Of a stretch of DNA of 48,403 nucleotides, positions 44,625 to 48,403 are shown piece after piece (the stretch's first letter is position 1; each line of letters starts with the position of its first letter). Position numbers and translations under genes: made by a program. The stretch is from Planctomycetota bacterium (GTDB lineage Bacteria; Planctomycetota; Planctomycetia; Gemmatales; Gemmataceae). The notes beneath the pieces are model-generated. The model was not told the DNA's origin and ran no database searches. It was given only the letters and a program-made list of their open reading frames with translations. The stretch spans positions 1 to 48,403 of the forward strand of contig JACPPF010000079.1 of the NCBI GenBank assembly GCA_016191165.1, in the 5' to 3' direction.

Positions 44625-44702
44625 ACGCCCGCGGCCGAAAGGCCGCGGGATCAGCACCCCCGCGCGTCCCGCGCCTATCCCCCAGCCTGTCGGCTGCGGG
44701 CG
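44625..44702. repeat. Pair of inverted hairpins between hoxY and hoxH
   Basis: CCCGCGGCC-GAAA-GGCCGCGGG at 44628-44649 is a perfect stem. A degenerate partner in the opposite orientation (CAGCC-TGTC-GGCTGCGGG) ends at 44702. Both belong to the family of the hairpin at 30324. The spacer is about 40 bases. The hoxH SD (GAGGTAG) follows. Confidence 0.75.
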
Positions 44703-44719
44703 TGAGGTAGAAATAGGCC

Positions 44720-46192
44720 ATGACAAAACGCATCATCATCGACCCGGTGTCACGCATCGAAGGGCACGCCAAGATCACGATCTACCTTGACGATCGCGAC
44801 CAGGTGACCGACGCGCGCTTTCACGTCACCGAGTTTCGTGGCTTTGAGCGGTTTTGCGAGGGCCGGCCGTTCTTCGAGATGGCGGGTCTCGCTGCGCGCA
44901 TCTGTGGCATCTGCCCGGTCAGCCACCTACTCGCCTCGGCGAAGGCGGGCGACCGCATCCTCGCCGTCGCGATTCCGCCGGCCGCGGTCAAGCTGCGCCG
45001 GCTAATGAATCTCGCCCAGTTCATCCAGTCGCATGCCCTGAGCTTCTTCCACTTGAGCGCCCCCGATCTCTTGCTCGGCTGGGAATCCGACCCCGCGAAG
45101 CGCAATGTTTTCGGCCTGATCGACTCCCACCCGGAGCTGGCCCGCGGCGGCATTCGCCTGCGCCAGCTTGGCCAGGAGATCATCGAGGCCCTGGGCGGGC
45201 GCAAGATCCATCCCGCCTGGTCGGTCCCCGGCGGCGTGCGCGAAAACCTGCCGACCGAGGTGCGCGACCGCTTCCTCGCTTGCTTGCCCCAAGCTCATGC
45301 GGTCACACGCCAGGCGCTCGATTTCTTCAAGGGCTTCCTGGATCAACACGCGGAGGAGATCCAGGTCTTCGGCAATTTCCCGAGCCTGTTCATGGGCCTG
45401 GTGACACCAGAAGGCGACTGGGAAAACTACGACGGCAGGTTGCGTTTCATGGATGGCGCAACCCCCTCACCGCCAACCCCTCTCTCGCAAGGGGCGAGGG
45501 GGGAATGCGCAGGCAACGTTCTGCACGACATCGATCCGATCGAGTACGAACAACTCCTGGGCGAAAGAGTAGAGAAAGATTCGTTCCTGAAATCACCCTA
45601 CTACAAGCCGCTGGGCTATCCCGACGGCGTCTATCGCGTGGGCCCGCTCGCGCGCGTCAATATTTGCCGGCGCATGGGAGTGCCGCGGGCGGATGGTGAG
45701 CTTGTCGAGTTTCGCCAGCGGGCGGGGGGCGTCGCCAATGCGTCGTTCTTTTTCCACTACGCGCGCTTGCTTGAGATTCTGGCTTGCCTCGAATTCCTCG
45801 AACGGCTGTTGCCCGACCCCGATTTGCAATCCGACCTGGTGCGGGCCGAGGCGGGTGTCAATTGCCTCGAAGGTATCGGGGTCAGCGAGGCGCCGCGCGG
45901 CACGCTGTTCCATCACTACCACGTGGACCGAGATGGCCTTTTGACGAAAGTCAATCTCCTCATTGCCACGGGACAGAACGCCCTGGCCATGAACCGCGCC
46001 GTAACCCAGATCGCCAGGCATTACGTGAAGGGCCCAAAAATCGAGGAGCCAATCCTGAACCGCGTGGAGGCGGGCATCCGCTGCTTCGATCCGTGCCTGA
46101 GCTGCTCCACGCACGCCCTCGGCCAGATGCCCTTGCACGTGGAACTCCGCCGCAACGATGGCACGCTGCTTCAGGAACTGCGACGCACCTGA
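44720..46192 (+). CDS. hoxH: Bidirectional [NiFe] hydrogenase large subunit HoxH
   Basis: 490 residues. The nickel-iron ligands are intact: [11 protein letters not shown] near residue 60 and DPCLSCSTH near the end. A 25-residue C-terminal peptide ([15 protein letters not shown] and onward) follows the last His, as in the unprocessed precursor that HoxW must cut. It belongs to group 3d. An in-frame palindromic insertion at about residues 248-264 ([17 protein letters not shown]) separates LRFMDG from [14 protein letters not shown], where relatives continue directly. Confidence 0.94.
   Translation: MTKRIIIDPVSRIEGHAKITIYLDDRDQVTDARFHVTEFRGFERFCEGRPFFEMAGLAARICGICPVSHLLASAKAGDRILAVAIPPAAVKLRRLMNLAQFIQSHALSFFHLSAPDLLLGWESDPAKRNVFGLIDSHPELARGGIRLRQLGQEIIEALGGRKIHPAWSVPGGVRENLPTEVRDRFLACLPQAHAVTRQALDFFKGFLDQHAEEIQVFGNFPSLFMGLVTPEGDWENYDGRLRFMDGATPSPPTPLSQGARGECAGNVLHDIDPIEYEQLLGERVEKDSFLKSPYYKPLGYPDGVYRVGPLARVNICRRMGVPRADGELVEFRQRAGGVANASFFFHYARLLEILACLEFLERLLPDPDLQSDLVRAEAGVNCLEGIGVSEAPRGTLFHHYHVDRDGLLTKVNLLIATGQNALAMNRAVTQIARHYVKGPKIEEPILNRVEAGIRCFDPCLSCSTHALGQMPLHVELRRNDGTLLQELRRT
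45461..45511. repeat. Palindromic repeat inside hoxH
   Basis: A C-rich arm (CCAACCCCTCTCTCGC) and a G-rich arm (AAGGGGCGAGGGGGGAA) form a hairpin. Removing 51 bases would join LRFMDGA to GNVLHDID, which fits the usual HoxH sequence. Elements of the CCCCTCTC/GAGGGG type are common between genes in many planctomycetes. Confidence 0.68.
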
Positions 46193-46231
46193 AAGAAAAC
46201 AATCACGCGCTTCGTTGTTGGGATCCGCACC

Positions 46232-46346
46232 AATGTAGTCATCACGCTCCGCGTGATGACCTCGCAGGAAGCACTCGAGAGTTTGGATTTCCGCGAAAAT
46301 CTCCAGGCTTCTCCGATGTCATCACGCGGAGCGTGATGACTACATT
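46232..46346. mobile_element. 115-base element with perfect 29-base terminal inverted repeats, inserted in hoxW
   Basis: Left end 46232-46260 and right end 46318-46346 are exact reverse complements (29 of 29). Each end is itself a hairpin (GTCATCACGC-TCC-GCGTGATGAC). The centre is 57 bases and has no coding potential. The layout is that of a REPIN or small MITE. No clear target duplication is seen. It separates codons for RFVVGIRT (46208-46231) from NGLGPAAADIV (46348 on), which belong to one protein family. Confidence 0.85.
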
Positions 46347-46737
46347 AAATGGTCTTGGCCCCGCGGCCGCGGACATCGTGAAATCCTGGCAACTCCCTGG
46401 CGTCAAGGTGAACGTCGTCCACCAGCTTGTGCCGGAGTTGATCGCGCCGATGGGAAACGTTCGACGAGTCCTTTTCATCGATGCCGCCATCGATTTGAAC
46501 GGCGGTCCTTTCGCTCATCACGTCCTGGAGCCGAAGAAATCAGGCCGCGCCTTCGGGCATCACGAAACCCCGGCGAATCTCCTGGCCAGGTTGCTCGAGC
46601 TGGAAGGGCAAGCGCCGAACGCATGGCTCCTGTCGATCGCCGCATTTTCTTTCGGTCACGGCGATGCGATATCGGACGTCGCCCGCAGTCATCTGAAAGC
46701 GGCACTGGTCTGGCTTCGCGCCTTCCTGACGGAATGA
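46336..46737 (+). CDS. hoxW: Hydrogenase maturation protease (HoxW-like), 5' end disrupted
   Basis: 133 residues if read from the ATG at 46336, which lies inside the repeat arm, with GGAG just before. GLGPAAADIVKSW, VHQLVPELI, VLFIDAAIDLN (metal Asp region) and GHHETPANLLARLLEL (metal His region) match HoxW/HybD peptidases that trim HoxH. The family's first strand and the G-N-x-L-x-x-D-D/E-G loop with the first nickel ligand are missing. A matching start, TRFVVGIRT, lies upstream in another frame, lacks an ATG, and runs into a stop. So the gene is likely interrupted and may be a pseudogene. It converges on the BBP7 gene with 19 bases between. Confidence 0.72.
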   Translation: MTTLNGLGPAAADIVKSWQLPGVKVNVVHQLVPELIAPMGNVRRVLFIDAAIDLNGGPFAHHVLEPKKSGRAFGHHETPANLLARLLELEGQAPNAWLLSIAAFSFGHGDAISDVARSHLKAALVWLRAFLTE

Positions 46738-46756
46738 GTCAGACGTGTCGCCAAAC

Positions 46757-47956
46757 TCAATAAGTGAACTCAAGGCCCAGGTTGATGCTTTGAATCCACA
46801 GCGAGGTGCGGTGCATGGAGAACGCGGGTTGATTGGGACTGGCGCCGGGAACGGCGGGCGGGAACAGGTTGGGGTTGATCAACGGTTCGATCTGATCGGG
46901 CGCGCGGACGATGTTGTCCAGCAGCAGGAACGTATAACCCAGACGCACGTTCAAGTTGGCCAGGACGCGCCAGCTCAGGGTGGCGGTAATCTCGGGCATC
47001 GTCTTCCAGTCGCTGCGCGTGAACAGGCCGCTGTTGGAGCTGAGCGCGTAGACCCCGCCAACCTGCGACACCGGGGCGGCGCCGGGGACGGCGACGATCT
47101 GGCTGCCGTCAATCTGGACCTCGCGATAGATTTTGCCAACCGCGATGCGGGTGAGCACGTCCAGGGTCAGACTGTCCCAGACGAACTGCGAGCGCACGCC
47201 AATGTCGCAGCCGTGGAAGTCGTTGCGTGTGGCAAAGATGTCCCTGGTGGTGAGGGTGGTGCCCGCGATGAAGTTCGGGTCGGTGGGCGTGACGACCTGC
47301 CCGATGCGCAGGCTTTCGTCATAGCGGTAGTAGCGATAGCCGATCTGCGCGTTCAGGCGAAACCAGCCTTCGTCGATCGCCTTTTCCGTGAACACGGCAT
47401 GCCCCGTGTAGAAGTTGGCGGTCTGGGCGCGGATGTCGATGGACCCGCTGGTGGCGCCCGGGAAGGCGACCAGGACGGCCTCCTGGGTTCCATCCAGCGC
47501 GCTGGTGTAGGGCCGAGCGAGAATCGGCGATCCATCAGAACTGCCGGAAAAAATCGCCGATTGGCTTTCGAGGACCAGAAAGCCAATATCGACGCCGAAG
47601 TTGCGATCGCCTTCAAACCACCAGCCAGCGCCGAGGCGAACGCCGGAGCGCAGCTCGTCGTTGGCCCAGCCGCCGAAGAGCGTGGTGGTGGTCGGCACGC
47701 CGAGAATTCCGGCGGCAGGCCGGGGGGTTCCGGGAACGCTCGTTGTCACCAACGAAGGAAGATGGCTGGCCCGATTGACGGCAAACAGGTAATCCACGGT
47801 GGTCCAGAAACTGCGCGCGCTGGCCGGGGGCGCGTTCACCTCGGACGTCAACAGCGAAGGCGCCGGGCTTTCCACCGGCTGCGCCAGCGGCTGGGCGAAC
47901 GCGGAAACCGCTGCCAGCAACATCGCAGCCAGTGCGGCGAGGATCCGTTTCGTCAT
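46757..47956 (-). CDS. BBP7-type outer-membrane beta-barrel protein
   Basis: 399 residues. A signal peptide (MTKRILAALAAMLLAAVSAFA) is followed by repeated amphipathic beta strands typical of an outer-membrane barrel: VRLGAGWWFEGDRNFGVDIGF, RLNAQIGYRYYRYDE, IGVRSQFVWDSLTLDVLTRI, LNVRLGYTFLLLDNIVRAPDQI. The final strand INLGLEFTY ends in an aromatic residue, as barrel proteins do. The BBP7 family is largely restricted to Planctomycetota. SD GGAG is ten bases before the ATG. It probably acts as a pore or surface protein; the substrate is unknown. Confidence 0.85.
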   Translation of the reverse strand: MTKRILAALAAMLLAAVSAFAQPLAQPVESPAPSLLTSEVNAPPASARSFWTTVDYLFAVNRASHLPSLVTTSVPGTPRPAAGILGVPTTTTLFGGWANDELRSGVRLGAGWWFEGDRNFGVDIGFLVLESQSAIFSGSSDGSPILARPYTSALDGTQEAVLVAFPGATSGSIDIRAQTANFYTGHAVFTEKAIDEGWFRLNAQIGYRYYRYDESLRIGQVVTPTDPNFIAGTTLTTRDIFATRNDFHGCDIGVRSQFVWDSLTLDVLTRIAVGKIYREVQIDGSQIVAVPGAAPVSQVGGVYALSSNSGLFTRSDWKTMPEITATLSWRVLANLNVRLGYTFLLLDNIVRAPDQIEPLINPNLFPPAVPGASPNQPAFSMHRTSLWIQSINLGLEFTY

Positions 47957-48233
47957 TGCAAATTCTCCACGACGGGGTCAACCGTTATGGATTTCATCGG
48001 CGTTAAACTGTGCCGACTTTGCATATTGTTCCTGAAAACACGTTTGTGCGGCCCGAGCGCACGGCTCCCAGGTTGCCCAGTTCTCCCGCTTGCGGTTTCG
48101 CGCCCCGTCGCCAAAAAAATCAAGAGTCGGCGGCCGGGCAGTCTGTATACTCACGCTAGGCGATACGAGCCGAAAGCGTTGGCGACGGTCCGGCGCTAAT
48201 ACTGCACGCGCTCGAGATTAGCACAATTACTAA
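47957..48233. other. Intergenic region before the IS element
   Basis: I see no gene, hairpin repeat or clear promoter here apart from the BBP7 ribosome-binding site at its left edge. Confidence 0.5.
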
Positions 48234-48403
48234 GAGCGTGTTTTACAATCGCCCATTTGCTTTGACCGCCTTTGATTTCTTGACAGCCAACCTTCGGGTC
48301 ATCAGGTGAATCATGCTGATATAAATCATAGTCTCGCTTGATTCGATCGTTCTTTCATGGTCTTTACTATGACGCCGATATCTGCCGAGCCAGCCGAAGG
48401 TGC
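48234..48403 (-). mobile_element. IS5-family-like insertion sequence, one end (cut by the window edge)
   Basis: The transposase end lies at 48243 onward. Just outside it, GAGCGTGTTTTACA at 48234 preceded by TAA looks like an IS terminal inverted repeat with a short target site. The other end is outside the window, so neither can be confirmed. Confidence 0.5.
48243..48403 (-). CDS. Transposase C-terminus, IS5-like (partial)
   Basis: The last 52 residues of an IS4/IS5-type DDE transposase read in from the right edge. TFGWLGRYRRHSKDHER contains the E-R-x-F-x-W/L-type Y-2 region that follows the catalytic Glu, and MIYISMIHLMTRRLA is the usual closing helix. A short basic tail (KKSKAVKANGRL) precedes the stop at 48243. 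It is truncated only by the window; whether the full gene is intact cannot be judged. Confidence 0.72.
   Translation of the reverse strand, partial: TFGWLGRYRRHSKDHERTIESSETMIYISMIHLMTRRLAVKKSKAVKANGRL

Noticed and set aside
45784-46335. Extending the hoxW frame upstream across the end of hoxH
   Set aside because: That frame inside hoxH is only a shadow; the family similarity begins at 46348, and the real upstream piece (46208-46231) is in another frame.

Overview
The window looks like part of a planctomycete chromosome, probably Gemmataceae-like. The evidence is a high-GC sequence, a DUF1549/DUF1553 protein with a CxxCH motif, a BBP7-type outer-membrane barrel, a DUF4159-MoxR-DUF58-VWA gene train, a FlgI-like lipoprotein, and many intergenic palindromic repeats. 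I saw no rRNA, tRNA or CRISPR array.

Layout. (1) 1-594: a methyltransferase fragment at the left edge. (2) 639-21147, all minus strand: an eleven-gene train read right to left. It encodes a 1228-residue membrane/coiled-coil protein, a beta-propeller-like exported protein, a DNRLRE-type exported protein, a PA14/PKD/TPR exported protein, a parallel beta-helix protein, a DUF4159 protein, a MoxR ATPase, a DUF58 protein, two membrane VWA proteins, and a DUF1549/DUF1553 protein. Several junctions are 4-base ATGA overlaps, so much of the train is probably translated as a unit. It resembles a MoxR/VWA (Bat-like) envelope chaperone system joined to large exported proteins. (3) 21289-35993: mostly housekeeping genes. 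These are a glycosyltransferase, pyruvate carboxylase, a FlgI-like lipoprotein, a fused AroD-AroE followed by shikimate kinase, an EF-G paralogue, HisA and HisH, a prepilin peptidase, and an exported Asn/Gln/Phe/Gly-repeat protein. (4) 36314-46737: an anaerobic redox island on the plus strand. It holds NrfH-NrfA nitrite reductase, an ADP-forming acyl-CoA synthetase fused to a GNAT acetyltransferase, and a HoxEFUYH bidirectional NAD-linked [NiFe] hydrogenase followed by a damaged-looking HoxW maturation protease. Together they suggest fermentative or low-oxygen metabolism: NADH/H2 exchange, ammonification of nitrite, and ATP from acyl-CoA. (5) 46757-48403: a BBP7 porin-like gene and the end of an IS5-type transposase cut by the right edge.

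The most unusual signal is a layer of short palindromic DNA elements, at least eighteen copies from several sequence families. Many are inverted doublets of two hairpins, like REPINs. Most sit between genes. Others lie inside coding sequence: in-frame in the DUF1553 protein, in HoxF (same family but read in a different frame), in HoxH, and in AroE (a tripled 51-base unit). One overlaps the start of the beta-helix gene. One 115-base copy with perfect 29-base inverted ends splits the 5' end of hoxW, removing the usual nickel-site region and supplying a new ATG. I regard this as a mobile palindromic repeat system that inserts into and remodels proteins, much as Rickettsia palindromic elements do. 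No RAYT-type transposase is in the window.
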